Shown one piece after another: positions 33,141 to 43,062 of a stretch of DNA of 64,000 bases; within the stretch, counting starts at the first letter, position 1; each line of letters starts with the position of its first letter. The stretch is from NCBI GenBank assembly GCA_030645915.1, contig JAUSNO010000016.1, forward strand, positions 62,001-126,000, written 5' to 3'. Both the position numbers and the translations under genes were made by a program. This DNA comes from Undibacterium sp. (lineage in GTDB: Bacteria; Pseudomonadota; Gammaproteobacteria; Burkholderiales; Burkholderiaceae_D). The notes under the pieces were generated by a model. The model searched no databases. It had not been told where the DNA came from and worked only from the letters and a program-made list of their open reading frames with translations.

Positions 33141-34931
33141 TTGATCCCACAAACCTTTATTCAGGATTTGCTTGCCCGCGTTGATATAGTCGACGTTGTG
33201 GGTAAGTACGTTCAACTCAAAAAAGGTGGCGCAAACTTTATGGGTTTGTGCCCCTTTCATAACGAAAAATCTCCCAGTTTTACCGTTAGCCCGACTAAAC
33301 AGTTTTATCACTGTTTTGGCTGCGGTGCGCATGGCACCTCCATCGGATTTTTGATGGAGTATTCCGGCATGAATTTTGTTGATGCTGTCAAGGACCTGGC
33401 TCAGAGTAATGGAATGATCGTGCCGGAAGATGACCGCTTATTGCCAGCGCAACGTGCCGAGGTGAATGCCAGGAGTTTGGCGCTCAGCGATGTGATGACC
33501 AGAGCATGTGACTATTACCGGCAGCAACTACGCGGGGCGGAGTCTGCTGTCGCGTATCTAAAAAAACGTGGTTTGACAGGTGAGATCGCGGCGCGGTTTG
33601 GCCTTGGTTATGCTCCCGAAGGCTGGGATGGCTTGCGTAGTGTTTTTTCAGATTATGCTTCGCCAGCTTTGGTTGAGGCTGGCCTGGTCATTGATAAAAG
33701 TGACGAAGATGCTTCAAGTCGTAAACGTTATGATCGATTTCGCGAACGTATCATGTTTCCGATCAGAAATACTAAAGGGCAGGTAATAGGATTTGGTGGG
33801 CGCATTCTGGACCAGGGTGAGCCTAAATATCTCAACTCACCTGAAACACCATTGTTTCAAAAAGGCCATGAGTTGTATGGTTTATTTGAGGCGCGTCAGG
33901 CCATTCGTGATGCGGGTTATGTCCTGGTGACGGAGGGGTATATGGATGTGGTTGCCCTGGCGCAATTGGGATTTCCGCAAGTGGTGGCAACCCTTGGTAC
34001 TGCCTGTACATCAACCCATGTGCAAAAGCTGTTAAGGCAAACTGATCACGTCGTCTTTAGTTTTGATGGTGATAAAGCGGGGCGTCGTGCCGCACGCCGC
34101 GCGTTAGATGCGTGCCTTCCGCATGTCAATGATAATAAAGTCATTAAATTTTTGTTTTTGCCGGTTGAGCATGACCCTGATAGCTATATTCGTGAACTGG
34201 GTGCCGATGCTTTTGAGGTGCAGGTGCAGGATGCAATGCCTTTATCTCAATTTTTTCTGAAGGAGGTTGTTGGTGATGGCGATCTGGCAACTGCTGAGGG
34301 GCGAGCCAGGGCGCAGTTTGATGCTAAACCGTTATTGCAAATAATGGCACCGTCCAGTTTGCGTTTGCAAATGGTGCGTGGTTTGGCGCAACTGACGCAA
34401 ACTACGCCATCTGAGATTGAGTCTTTATTTGAACTTTCTCAACCGGTAGCTCGTGCCCGAGTCGCACCTCCCAAAAGCAAGCGTAGTGCACCAGTTGGCT
34501 TGGAGCGTCAGGTCATGCGGATTTTGGTTGCTCATCCGTCTTTGGCGTTCATGCTGGATGAGTCCATATTGGACGATGCGGCGAAATTGGCACCCGATGG
34601 TGCTGAAATGTTAACGCAATTGGTGAGTGTTTCTCAGGAAATGGGTGAGCAGGCTAATTTTGCAGCACTTGCGGAGCGTTTGCGTGCAACAGGATCTGAT
34701 TTTGACATTTTAATTGCCGAGATAGCTGAACAAACGGAAACCGATTTTGATGTGGTGAAGTTGGAATTGGCGGGAGCGTTGCGTCAAATCAGTTCTCAAG
34801 TTTTGAAGGTTGAGATGATGCGGTTGGCTGCCGGTGGCTTGCGAGATCCTGCAGATATCGCGCGGTATCGAGAAATTACTCTATTGCAGGAAGAAATTCG
34901 TCGTCAGGCAGAAGTAGAGGCTGCACGATAG
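33141..34931 (+). CDS. dnaG: DNA primase
   Basis: A 596-residue primase that makes RNA primers for replication. The CHC2 zinc finger is CPFHNEKSPSF...HCFGCGAHG (about 36-66). The catalytic core and TOPRIM domain show VTEGYMDVVAL (about 260-270) and SFDGDKAGRRAAR (about 302-314). The C-terminal helicase-binding domain covers about 440-596. The start is a TTG at 33141 (first codons encode MIPQTFIQDLL), because the family N-terminus begins exactly here and no ATG fits; TTG may hold primase levels low. It lies 63 bp after yqeY. Confidence 0.96.
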   Translation: MIPQTFIQDLLARVDIVDVVGKYVQLKKGGANFMGLCPFHNEKSPSFTVSPTKQFYHCFGCGAHGTSIGFLMEYSGMNFVDAVKDLAQSNGMIVPEDDRLLPAQRAEVNARSLALSDVMTRACDYYRQQLRGAESAVAYLKKRGLTGEIAARFGLGYAPEGWDGLRSVFSDYASPALVEAGLVIDKSDEDASSRKRYDRFRERIMFPIRNTKGQVIGFGGRILDQGEPKYLNSPETPLFQKGHELYGLFEARQAIRDAGYVLVTEGYMDVVALAQLGFPQVVATLGTACTSTHVQKLLRQTDHVVFSFDGDKAGRRAARRALDACLPHVNDNKVIKFLFLPVEHDPDSYIRELGADAFEVQVQDAMPLSQFFLKEVVGDGDLATAEGRARAQFDAKPLLQIMAPSSLRLQMVRGLAQLTQTTPSEIESLFELSQPVARARVAPPKSKRSAPVGLERQVMRILVAHPSLAFMLDESILDDAAKLAPDGAEMLTQLVSVSQEMGEQANFAALAERLRATGSDFDILIAEIAEQTETDFDVVKLELAGALRQISSQVLKVEMMRLAAGGLRDPADIARYREITLLQEEIRRQAEVEAAR

Positions 34932-35323
34932 GGAAATTTTGTGCGTGTCTTTGTGTTAAATTGTTATTTTGCATTTATATGGCGACATAATAAATTCGTG
35001 GGGTTTTTCATGCTTCATCATATGAGGTGGGTTTATTGACCTCTGGGCTAGAGAAAATCCCTGTCGCGTGCTATAATTAAAAGCTTTCGATTCAAGGTCT
35101 TAGGTTGTTTCCATTCCTGGCTAGGTCGTTTATGTCAACGCTGGGAATGTGTTGTTTAGGTGAGCAAATGCTCCTCCGAGTAACCCAAAACACCGGCGCT
35201 GAGACTCGGGTTGTCTGGCATAAAAACGGATAGTGCGCTGCGCGCAGATTCTATAATCTGGCGGTAGCGTATTGTTTTTTTGCGTGGAATAGACCGATTC
35301 TCGGAACTGGTAGGTTCGATTCA
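34932..35323 (+). promoter_or_regulatory. Long leader and promoter region of rpoD
   Basis: This 392-bp gap has no gene. An extended -10, TGCTATAAT (35069-35077), would start an rpoD message with a leader of about 240 bases. The leader contains possible stems, including GAGCAAATGCTC (35163-35174) and CCGAGT...ACTCGG (35177-35210). They may be regulatory, but no known RNA motif is recognised. Confidence 0.4.
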
Positions 35324-38053
35324 ATGGCTAACGCAATGAAGAAACCCGCGAAAAAACTAACATCCGCAACAACTAAGCTTGCGACTAAATCGGCTTCGAC
35401 CAAGCCAATTGTTAAAGCTGTCGTAAAATCGGCAGAGAAATCTGTAACTAAGTCAACTGCCAAGCCGATACCTCCAAAAAAAACACCGAGCGTAGCGAAA
35501 GCCACGCCGCTTGCAAGTCAGTCTGTTGCTAAAAAAGAGGTTGCTAAAGATGTTAATGCGCCTAAAGTAAAGAAGACGCCTGCGAAGCCAATGTCAGTGG
35601 AAGTTGTAAGTGAAATACCAAAGATGAGAAATAAAAGCAAAGTAGAGCCAAAATCAGTCATTAAATTGGCTGAACAAGAAACAAAGGGCAAGAATGCAAA
35701 GCCGGCGGTAAAAAAAGAAATGACTTCCACTAAAGCGATACATCTCTCTTCAGGCAAGCAACCAAATGAAAATGCGGATAAGCCACAAACTGCACCATTG
35801 AAAGCTTCTGTGACAATTAACAAAATCGACTCCAAGTCAGTAGCTAAGCCAGCAAAAAGTTCAGCAAAAGCTGATAAGCCTTCTGAAATGCAAGAAATTA
35901 AGACTGGTTCTGCGCCTACTGTCAGCCAAACTACTGATGCTGCGGTATTGGCGTCCATTGACACGTCTGGATATATTTTGCCCGGCGTAAAAGTGCCTGG
36001 TCGTCGCGGTCGCAAACCGAAAGAATATCAGCCCGAGAATGAGGAAATGGCTGCGCTCAATGCGGTTGAGCGCGCCGAGATGAAAGCGATTGATAAGGCC
36101 AAGGCTAAAGATCGTAAGGCGAAAGAGAAAGCGTTGTTAAAAGATGCTTTTTCTGCAGATCCAGAGGCGACTGCCGAAGAGTTGGAGCGTCGGCGTCAGA
36201 AACTGAAAACCTTGATCAAGCTCGGTAAGGATCGCGGATACCTGACATTTGCGGAAATTAACGATCACTTGCCGGAGAATGTCGTCGATCCGGAGGCGAT
36301 TGAAGGCATTATCGGTACATTCAACGACATGGGCGTGGCAGTTTATGAGCAAGCGCCTGATGCCGAGGCATTGCTTTTGTCTGATAACGTTGTTACGGTG
36401 ACCAGCGATGATGATGAGGTAGAGGCTGCGGCTGAAGCTGCATTGTCAACAGTTGATTCCGATTTTGGTCGCACTACTGATCCGGTCCGCATGTACATGC
36501 GTGAGATGGGAACGGTTGAGTTGCTGACGCGCGAAGGTGAGATTGTTATCGCGAAAAAAATCGAAGAAGGCTTGAAGGACATGATTCAGGCGATTTCGGC
36601 CTGTCCAACCACCATTGCTGAAATTTTGGCTGCTGCCGATCGCATTGCTAATGATGAAATCAAAGTGGATGATATCGTCGATGGCTTGGTTAATCCCAAT
36701 GCAGTAGAGGAAGAAGAAAAGCCTGCCCCAGTTGTCGTCGTTGAGGAAGAGGATGACGAGGACGAGGATGAGGATGAGGATGAAGAAGATGAAGAAGACG
36801 CCGCAGCTGTTGCTGCCGGCATCTCCGCTGAGCAACTAGAACAGCTTAAACGTGAAGCGCTTGCGAAATTTGAAATCATTTCGACCAATTTCGACAAAAT
36901 GCGAAAATCCTTCGAAAAAGAAGGATATAACTCCAAATCCTATATCAAGGCGCAAGAAGCAATTTCCAATGAATTGTTGGGCATTCGCTTTACCGCAAAA
37001 GTAGTTGAAAAATTATGTGACACTTTACGTGGGCAAGTGGACGAAGTTCGCCATGTCGAGAAGCAAATTCTCGATGTAGTGGTTAATCGCTGCAATATGC
37101 CGCGCGCACATTTCATCAAAGTTTTTCCAGGTAATGAAACCAATCTTGCATGGGTTGAGGGTGAAGTGAATGCCGGACATTCCTATAGCGCAATTTTGGG
37201 CCGGAATATTCCTGCTGTACAGCAGCTACAGCAAAAATTGATTGATTTGCAGGCGCGTGTTGTCTTGCCTTTGCCTGATCTGCGCGGCATCAATAAAAAG
37301 ATGTCGGCCGGTGAAATGAAGGCACGTAAGGCGAAGCGCGAAATGACTGAGGCCAATCTGCGACTGGTGATTTCTATCGCAAAAAAATACACCAACCGCG
37401 GTCTGCAATTTCTGGATTTAATTCAAGAAGGTAATATTGGTTTGATGAAGGCGGTCGATAAATTTGAATATCGTCGCGGCTATAAATTTTCGACCTATGC
37501 AACATGGTGGATTCGCCAGGCAATCACACGTTCTATCGCTGATCAGGCGCGCACCATTCGTATTCCGGTTCATATGATAGAAACGATCAATAAAATGAAT
37601 CGTATATCGCGTCAGATTTTGCAGGAAACCGGGGCGGAGCCTGATCCTGCAACATTGGCGATCAAGATGGAAATGCCGGAAGATAAAATCCGCAAGATCA
37701 TGAAGATTGCCAAAGAGCCGATTTCCATGGAAACACCAATTGGCGATGACGATGATTCTCACCTGGGGGATTTTATTGAGGATAATCATACTTTGGCGCC
37801 GGCTGATGCTGCTTTGCATGCATCCATGCGAAATGTGGTGAAAGATGTTTTAGATTCTTTGACGCCACGCGAGGCAAAAGTATTGCGCATGCGCTTTGGT
37901 GTTGAGATGTCTACTGATCACACGCTTGAAGAGGTGGGTAAGCAGTTCGATGTGACACGTGAACGTATTCGCCAGATTGAAGCCAAGGCATTGCGAAAAT
38001 TGCGCCATCCATCTCGCTCTGACAAACTTAAGAGTTTCCTCGAAGGTAATTAG
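35324..38053 (+). CDS. rpoD: RNA polymerase sigma factor RpoD (sigma-70)
   Basis: The primary sigma factor, 909 residues, far longer than the 613 of E. coli. Residues about 1-215 are a low-complexity Lys/Ala/Pro/Thr-rich extension with AKPxxK-like repeats. Region 1.1 lies at about 255-345, region 1.2 near 383-415 ([11 protein letters not shown]), and a non-conserved insert with a run of about 19 acidic residues near 475-493. Regions 2-4 are intact: [17 protein letters not shown] (2.3-2.4), [11 protein letters not shown] (3.2) and [19 protein letters not shown] (4.2). It recognises ordinary promoters genome-wide. A CAU tRNA gene follows. Confidence 0.97.
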   Translation: MANAMKKPAKKLTSATTKLATKSASTKPIVKAVVKSAEKSVTKSTAKPIPPKKTPSVAKATPLASQSVAKKEVAKDVNAPKVKKTPAKPMSVEVVSEIPKMRNKSKVEPKSVIKLAEQETKGKNAKPAVKKEMTSTKAIHLSSGKQPNENADKPQTAPLKASVTINKIDSKSVAKPAKSSAKADKPSEMQEIKTGSAPTVSQTTDAAVLASIDTSGYILPGVKVPGRRGRKPKEYQPENEEMAALNAVERAEMKAIDKAKAKDRKAKEKALLKDAFSADPEATAEELERRRQKLKTLIKLGKDRGYLTFAEINDHLPENVVDPEAIEGIIGTFNDMGVAVYEQAPDAEALLLSDNVVTVTSDDDEVEAAAEAALSTVDSDFGRTTDPVRMYMREMGTVELLTREGEIVIAKKIEEGLKDMIQAISACPTTIAEILAAADRIANDEIKVDDIVDGLVNPNAVEEEEKPAPVVVVEEEDDEDEDEDEDEEDEEDAAAVAAGISAEQLEQLKREALAKFEIISTNFDKMRKSFEKEGYNSKSYIKAQEAISNELLGIRFTAKVVEKLCDTLRGQVDEVRHVEKQILDVVVNRCNMPRAHFIKVFPGNETNLAWVEGEVNAGHSYSAILGRNIPAVQQLQQKLIDLQARVVLPLPDLRGINKKMSAGEMKARKAKREMTEANLRLVISIAKKYTNRGLQFLDLIQEGNIGLMKAVDKFEYRRGYKFSTYATWWIRQAITRSIADQARTIRIPVHMIETINKMNRISRQILQETGAEPDPATLAIKMEMPEDKIRKIMKIAKEPISMETPIGDDDDSHLGDFIEDNHTLAPADAALHASMRNVVKDVLDSLTPREAKVLRMRFGVEMSTDHTLEEVGKQFDVTRERIRQIEAKALRKLRHPSRSDKLKSFLEGN

Positions 38054-38147
38054 AGCAACGACTTGCCGAAGGTATGAGTCATGAACTGATCAAGCTTTGT
38101 TGTGCTAAATATGTTGTCATGAAATGCAAAAGTATGAGGCATTGACT

Positions 38148-38176
38148 TGTGTTTAGGACCCGTAATGTAATACAAT
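38148..38176 (+). promoter_or_regulatory. Promoter of the CAU tRNA gene
   Basis: TTGTGT and TACAAT are separated by 17 bases, and the -10 ends 18 bases before the tRNA. Confidence 0.5.
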
Positions 38177-38194
38177 CGGCGCTTGATTTTTAAA

Positions 38195-38272
<78 letters not shown>

Positions 38273-38280
38273 TCAGATTC

Positions 38281-38318
38281 AAAGGGTTAGCGTTAACGCT
38301 AACCCTTTTCTGTTTTTG
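38281..38318 (+). terminator. Terminator after the tRNA
   Basis: A perfect 28-bp palindrome (38281-38308) with half-site AAAGGGTTAGCGTT, followed by CTGTTTTT. It starts nine bases past the tRNA CCA. Confidence 0.9.
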
Positions 38319-38422
38319 GGTTTGAATATTCATTAATTGTAAGTATGAAATTTTGTTCGAGTTTTATATCCGAATACCTTAAATCAATACTTTTATCTCT
38401 GATCAATTCCTTTTTTTGCAGC

Positions 38423-40444
38423 ATGCGCAAACATAATTTACAGCCCAAAATTTCATCTTTGTTGATTTCGCTTTTAGCACCATTCTCTATTGCTATTGCG
38501 CAAGACGTGCCAAGTATTTTTTCACCGCAATCTCAGGCAACGCAGGGATCTGCAAATTTGCAATATACAGGAGCCAATTCACGTATTGGCCTGGGTTATC
38601 AGCACGGCGGATCCTGGCGTGCTGAAATATTCGATGTGATATCTGAAACAGTCGATAGCGCTTGGTTGGCTGATGCGTGGATAGCGGATTCAGTTGGTGG
38701 CTTAAAGCTTAGTTACCATTTGCAATCTGGAGCAACTGTAAATAAGTATTTTGCGGGCATTGACCAAAATAAAGCAAGAGATCGTAAGATTAGTCTTGGA
38801 ATTGGGCGTGAGAATAATGCATTTTTTGGCAATGGATACCTGAGTTACAGTCCAAATGGTCGCCGCCAACTTGGCGCCGATTCTGTTAGTACCGAATTGA
38901 CACAAATACGGGGTTCGGAGAGCACTCGCGATTACCTAGATAATATTTCCACTACTACAACAACTCGGATGTTTGAACGTGCATACGAGTACGGAGTGGG
39001 GGCAAGGGTCGGTCGTTACTATGAAGAGCAAGGCCTGCGATTTACTGCAGGTCTGGATTATGAGTGGGGTGTTGTTTCCGCCAAACAATGGGGTGTCTCG
39101 ATGATAGCCGAGAAGTTTTTTGTGGGCACCCCGCATAGCATTGCCTTGCAAGGTGATTCGCATCGAAAATCTGGTTCATTGGATATTGAACGTAACGATA
39201 ATCGGTTCATGCTGATGTATCGATATAGTTTTGGTGGCGATAGTAGTAAACCTGCGAAGCAATATAGAAATGTGGCACAAGATACTGTGCTGACGACGCC
39301 AGTCGTCATTCCAGCTCGTAAAGAAATTCGCTTGGTCAAAACGTCCGTTAGCATGAATGGAGATGCGTTTTTTCAGCTGAGTAGCGCAAAATTAAGCGAT
39401 GCGGCAAAGATTGAATTGGATAGGCTGGCAGAAATTTTGCTTAATAGTCCGCATGAAGGTAATGTTCGCATCGTCGGTCATACATGTGATCTGGGCTCTA
39501 TTAAATTAAATCAACGTTTGTCGTTAGAGCGTGCTAGCGCTGTACGTGATTATTTTCTGCTAAAAGGTGTTTTGAAGGCGGATGAAATTGTAGTGGACGG
39601 GAAAGGGAAATCCGAACCTAAATTCCCACCTTTAGCAGCAACGCGCGAGAAAAATCGTCGTGTTGATCTTGAATTTATCAGCGTAAAAGAAAAAGAAGAA
39701 ATAATTCAGATACCGGAACAAATTCAGATAACTTCGGACCCCATTGTTACCTACAAACGTGAGTTGATAGAGCAAGAGCCATCTTGGTTGCGCCGCGCGC
39801 TGCGTACACCTGCAGAGCATAAGCGTACGATTGATACCTACCGGACGCAACAAAAAATACAATCAGCTACGACCACTCGTACTTGGGTAAATCGGGCTCC
39901 ACAGGCTAGAGATGATATCTATCAGGTCGCTTCTGGCTCGACGGCAAATTTTGCGGTACTTAGTAATGATACAGATTCCGATGCCGGTGATATTCTAAGT
40001 CTGGTATCGGTTGGTACTGCGTCACAAGGCATGGTTCGTGTGGACGGAAGCCAAATTGTTTTTAGTGCCCCTGCAAATTTTAATGGGCAGGCGAGTTTTA
40101 GTTATGTCGTTAGCGATAATCACGGAGTGACATCGACCGCGAATGTGCTGGTTAACATTGTTGCACCAAACCATGCACCGACCGCAACAGATGATCGATT
40201 TGTTGTTAGTGGTGTGCTCGAGAGCGAGCTAGATGTTTTGGCTAATGACGCGGATTCTGATGGAGATATTTTGACTATCGTTAGCATGACTCAGCCTGCC
40301 GGAAATAATGGCATGGTCAGCCTCGTTGGAAATAAAATTAAATTTTTGCCAAAAAACAGATTTGCCTGGGATAGCTTCACCTACACTGTCAGCGATGGAA
40401 AAGGCGGGGTCTCCACTGCTACAGTTTTGTTAATCGATCCTTGA
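38423..40444 (+). CDS. OmpA-domain envelope protein with C-terminal cadherin-like repeats
   Basis: A protein of about 673 residues. A signal peptide (SSLLISLLAPFSIAIAQ, about 10-26) leads to an N-terminal part (about 35-285) with alternating strands and YRYSFGG at its end, like an outer-membrane barrel. An OmpA-type peptidoglycan-binding domain follows (about 310-415; IVGHTCDLGS, NQRLSLERASAVRDYF, NRRVDLEF). Two tandem cadherin-like/VCBS-type repeats end it (about 490-670; NRAPQARDD, NDTDSDAGD, NHAPTATDD, NDADSDGD) with possible calcium-binding DxDxD motifs. The start is unsure: ATG 38423 begins the signal peptide, but ATG 38345 is also open and neither has a good ribosome site. It is more AT-rich than its neighbours and lies between a tRNA and a duplicated piece of it. 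Confidence 0.8.
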   Translation: MRKHNLQPKISSLLISLLAPFSIAIAQDVPSIFSPQSQATQGSANLQYTGANSRIGLGYQHGGSWRAEIFDVISETVDSAWLADAWIADSVGGLKLSYHLQSGATVNKYFAGIDQNKARDRKISLGIGRENNAFFGNGYLSYSPNGRRQLGADSVSTELTQIRGSESTRDYLDNISTTTTTRMFERAYEYGVGARVGRYYEEQGLRFTAGLDYEWGVVSAKQWGVSMIAEKFFVGTPHSIALQGDSHRKSGSLDIERNDNRFMLMYRYSFGGDSSKPAKQYRNVAQDTVLTTPVVIPARKEIRLVKTSVSMNGDAFFQLSSAKLSDAAKIELDRLAEILLNSPHEGNVRIVGHTCDLGSIKLNQRLSLERASAVRDYFLLKGVLKADEIVVDGKGKSEPKFPPLAATREKNRRVDLEFISVKEKEEIIQIPEQIQITSDPIVTYKRELIEQEPSWLRRALRTPAEHKRTIDTYRTQQKIQSATTTRTWVNRAPQARDDIYQVASGSTANFAVLSNDTDSDAGDILSLVSVGTASQGMVRVDGSQIVFSAPANFNGQASFSYVVSDNHGVTSTANVLVNIVAPNHAPTATDDRFVVSGVLESELDVLANDADSDGDILTIVSMTQPAGNNGMVSLVGNKIKFLPKNRFAWDSFTYTVSDGKGGVSTATVLLIDP

Positions 40445-40496
40445 TAGCCCTGAAATTAGGGTAAATTCCGACTTTGGAGGGCGCTTGATGGTGTGG

Positions 40497-40505
40497 TGGT
40501 ATAAT
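40497..40505 (+). promoter_or_regulatory. Extended -10 promoter upstream of rhlE
   Basis: TGGTATAAT combines a TGn element with a perfect -10 box. It lies about 113 bp before the rhlE ATG and upstream of the tRNA-like fragment, so that fragment would be in the rhlE leader. Confidence 0.5.
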
Positions 40506-40569
40506 ATGACCCTATTGTATTATCCTCACGCCTTTACCTCTTGTGACGCAACATCATGGAAATTTTTAC

Positions 40570-40610
40570 TTATCCATAGATACCGTGTTCGACTCACGGA
40601 GACTCAACCT
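40570..40610 (+). repeat. tRNA 3'-half remnant or attachment-site-like repeat
   Basis: TACCGTGTTCGACTCACGG (40581-40599) is identical over 19 bases to the T arm of the tRNA at 38243-38261. Weaker matches extend either side (ATCC five bases upstream in both; AGGCCCACC against AGACTCAACC downstream). It could be an att site left by integration at the tRNA or a decayed tRNA copy. Confidence 0.75.
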
Positions 40611-40617
40611 GCATACC

Positions 40618-42042
40618 ATGACCGATACCACGCCGCATCCAGAGCAAATTCCTGACACCGTACGTTTTGATTCATTCGGGTTGTCGCCAGACATTCTGCG
40701 GGCGCTCAGCGACCAGGGATATGTCTACCCAACGCCAATCCAGGAACAGGCAATTCCAGTCATATTGCAAGGTCGCGATGTAATGGGGGCGGCGCAGACT
40801 GGTACTGGCAAGACTGCCGGTTTTGCCCTGCCGATTATTCAGTTATTGATGGCGCATGCCAATACCAGTGCATCGCCGGCGCGTCATCCGGTACGCGCAT
40901 TGATCTTGACCCCAACGCGTGAGCTGGCGGATCAGGTTGCGGAAAATGTCAAAGCCTATTCACGTCACACGCCTTTGCGTGCGACGGTTGTTTTTGGTGG
41001 TATTGACATGGGACCCCAGAAGGATGCATTGCGTTCCGGAATCGAGATTGTTATCGCCACCCCGGGGCGTTTACTCGATCACGTTCAGCAAAAGACCATT
41101 AATCTGTCGCAAACACAGATTCTGGTAATGGATGAGGCAGATCGCATGCTCGATATGGGTTTCTTGCCCGATCTGCAGCGCATCATCAATTTATTGCCTA
41201 AACAACGTCAAAATTTGATGTTTTCAGCGACTTTTTCGCAAGAAATTAAAAAGTTAGCCGCCAGTTTTTTGACCAATCCAGTGACAATCGAAGTTGCACG
41301 TAGCAACGCGACTGCGGAAAACGTTACACAAATTTTGTACAAGGTTGCCGAAGAAGAAAAACGCGATGCGGTGTCTTTTATTATCCGTGAGCGTGGCCTG
41401 AAGCAAGTCATCGTTTTTTCTAATACTAAAATTGGTGCGTCACGCTTGGCTCTGCATTTGGTCAAGCAAGGTGTTAAAGCATCCGCGATTCACGGCGACA
41501 AGTCGCAGACAGAACGCATGGGCGCACTGGAAGCCTTTAAGCGTGGTGAAGTTGAGGTTTTGGTTGCGACTGACGTGGCGGCACGCGGGCTTGATATTTC
41601 GGAAATGCCATGTGTGATTAATTTTGATCTGCCTTATAACGCTGAAGACTACGTGCACCGCATTGGTCGTACCGGTCGTGCAGGAGCGAAGGGCGACGCT
41701 ATTTCATTGCATACCGATAAGGATGAACGCTTATTGATCGATATCGAAAAGTTGATCAAACAAAAAATTGTACGTTTGCAATTGGCTGGTTTTGTCGCCA
41801 GTTCAGCTTTACACACAGAGCGTAAACCTCGTCGTGCAGAGACCGAGAAGCCAGCGGACAAGGCATATGAGCGTCCAGCGCGCAGCTACAATCCGCCAAA
41901 AGAAAAAATTGATCCGTGGTTTTCCAAGCCTTATCAGCCAAGCGCTACTGCAAATGTCGCATCGGCTGTAACAGTCAGCAATAGCAGTGCCGCTGGCAAG
42001 CCGCAAAAAAGAGCTGCTTTATTGGGTGGAATAGTCAAATAA
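40618..42042 (+). CDS. rhlE: DEAD-box ATP-dependent RNA helicase, RhlE type
   Basis: A 474-residue RNA helicase. Motifs in order are Q (YPTPIQEQAIP), I (AQTGTGKT), Ia (PTRELADQ), II (VMDEADRMLDMG), III (SATFS), V (ATDVAARGLDI) and VI (HRIGRTGR). The C-terminal tail after about residue 400 is basic and of low complexity, as in RhlE proteins. It likely remodels RNA in ribosome assembly or mRNA decay, including at low temperature. ATG 40618 is chosen over GTG 40543 because the upstream part overlaps the tRNA-like fragment and does not resemble the family. Confidence 0.92.
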   Translation: MTDTTPHPEQIPDTVRFDSFGLSPDILRALSDQGYVYPTPIQEQAIPVILQGRDVMGAAQTGTGKTAGFALPIIQLLMAHANTSASPARHPVRALILTPTRELADQVAENVKAYSRHTPLRATVVFGGIDMGPQKDALRSGIEIVIATPGRLLDHVQQKTINLSQTQILVMDEADRMLDMGFLPDLQRIINLLPKQRQNLMFSATFSQEIKKLAASFLTNPVTIEVARSNATAENVTQILYKVAEEEKRDAVSFIIRERGLKQVIVFSNTKIGASRLALHLVKQGVKASAIHGDKSQTERMGALEAFKRGEVEVLVATDVAARGLDISEMPCVINFDLPYNAEDYVHRIGRTGRAGAKGDAISLHTDKDERLLIDIEKLIKQKIVRLQLAGFVASSALHTERKPRRAETEKPADKAYERPARSYNPPKEKIDPWFSKPYQPSATANVASAVTVSNSSAAGKPQKRAALLGGIVK

Positions 42043-42097
42043 TTCGCCTCATTGAGTATGGGTTGATGAAGCGCGATACTTTGTAAATCCGGATAAG

Positions 42098-42134
42098 CCG
42101 CCATTTAGCAATTTTTGCTTATGGCGGTTTTTTT
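42098..42134 (+). terminator. Terminator after rhlE
   Basis: CCGCCAT (42098-42104) pairs with ATGGCGG (42121-42127), with an inner AGCAA/TTGCT stem, followed by seven T. Confidence 0.92.
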
Positions 42135-42229
42135 ATTTGGATGGGAAATAATTTCTTCCATATCTTAAGTATGGGGCTTGTATATAGTAGTGTTAAGCGG
42201 AAGCGCAACAATTTGACCGAGGAATAAAT

Positions 42230-42931
42230 ATGCTCACATTACGAAAATCTGAAGATCGCGGGTATGCCAGCCACGGGTGGCTGGAGTCTTATCATAGTTT
42301 TTCATTCGCGGATTATTATGATCCGACATTTATGGGCTTTGGCCCTTTGCGCGTGATTAACGATGATTGGATTGCCGCCGGTATGGGTTTCGGCACGCAT
42401 GGGCATAGTGATATGGAAATCATTACTTACGTGCTTGAAGGTGAAATTGCACATAAAGACAGCATAGGTAACGGCAGCACAATACGCCCGGGCGACGTGC
42501 AGCGCATGAGTGCTGGTACTGGTGTGCGGCATTCTGAATTTAATCCGTCGCCAGACAATAAAACGCATTTATTGCAAATCTGGATACAGCCAGCGGTTAA
42601 CGGCGATGCACCCGGTTACGAAGAAAAGCACTTCAGCAACGATGAAAAACAGGGGCGCTTACGTCTGGTTGCATCGGAGGATGGTGCCAATGGGGTGGTT
42701 AAAATCCATCAGGATGCCAAATTGTATGTCGGTCTTTTTGACGCAGAGCAGGAAGCCAACTTGGCCCTACTCAAAAGTCGGCTTGCTTATGTCCATCTTG
42801 CCAGCGGTCAGCTGAACGTCAACGGTATTGCCATGCGTGCGGGCGACGCGCTCATGTTGCAGGATGAGGAATTGCTTCGCCTGACGAATGGTGTCAGTGC
42901 GGAGGTGCTGGTATTCGACTTGCCGCAGTAA
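42230..42931 (+). CDS. Pirin family protein
   Basis: A 233-residue bicupin of the pirin family (YhaK/YhhW-like). The N-terminal cupin has the metal-binding pattern GTHGHSDMEIITYVLEGEI (about 56-74; two His and a Glu), then GDVQRMSAGTGVRHSEFN (about 88-105), whose His completes the site. Some relatives have quercetin 2,3-dioxygenase activity; others act in redox or regulation. Function here is open. A ribosome site GAGGAA lies just upstream. It is a single gene after the rhlE terminator. Confidence 0.9.
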   Translation: MLTLRKSEDRGYASHGWLESYHSFSFADYYDPTFMGFGPLRVINDDWIAAGMGFGTHGHSDMEIITYVLEGEIAHKDSIGNGSTIRPGDVQRMSAGTGVRHSEFNPSPDNKTHLLQIWIQPAVNGDAPGYEEKHFSNDEKQGRLRLVASEDGANGVVKIHQDAKLYVGLFDAEQEANLALLKSRLAYVHLASGQLNVNGIAMRAGDALMLQDEELLRLTNGVSAEVLVFDLPQ

Positions 42932-42967
42932 AATATCGCAAATATAGGGAGTATTGTATATCCATCT

Positions 42968-42998
42968 CTCAATACGCACTGTTTACTTGCGTATTGAG
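42968..42998. terminator. Hairpin between convergent pirin and trhO genes
   Basis: Perfect 11-bp arms CTCAATACGCA (42968-42978) and TGCGTATTGAG (42988-42998). No long T run is present on either strand, so it may be a weak bidirectional terminator or a 3'-end stabiliser. Confidence 0.5.
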
Positions 42999-43062
42999 GT
43001 TGCATTTATTGATACTGGATGGGAGTATGTTCCGGCAATCTAGTGGTAACTTGGCGGAAAAT

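Noticed and set aside
36743-36800. Short tandem repeats that could suggest a CRISPR or microsatellite locus
   Set aside because: The units are six-base codon repeats inside an intact reading frame, with no spacers; they encode the acidic tract of RpoD.
36586-36936. A Ser-rich frame opposite rpoD
   Set aside because: It is the complement of the acidic GAGGAT repeat in rpoD and has no start signal or independent support.
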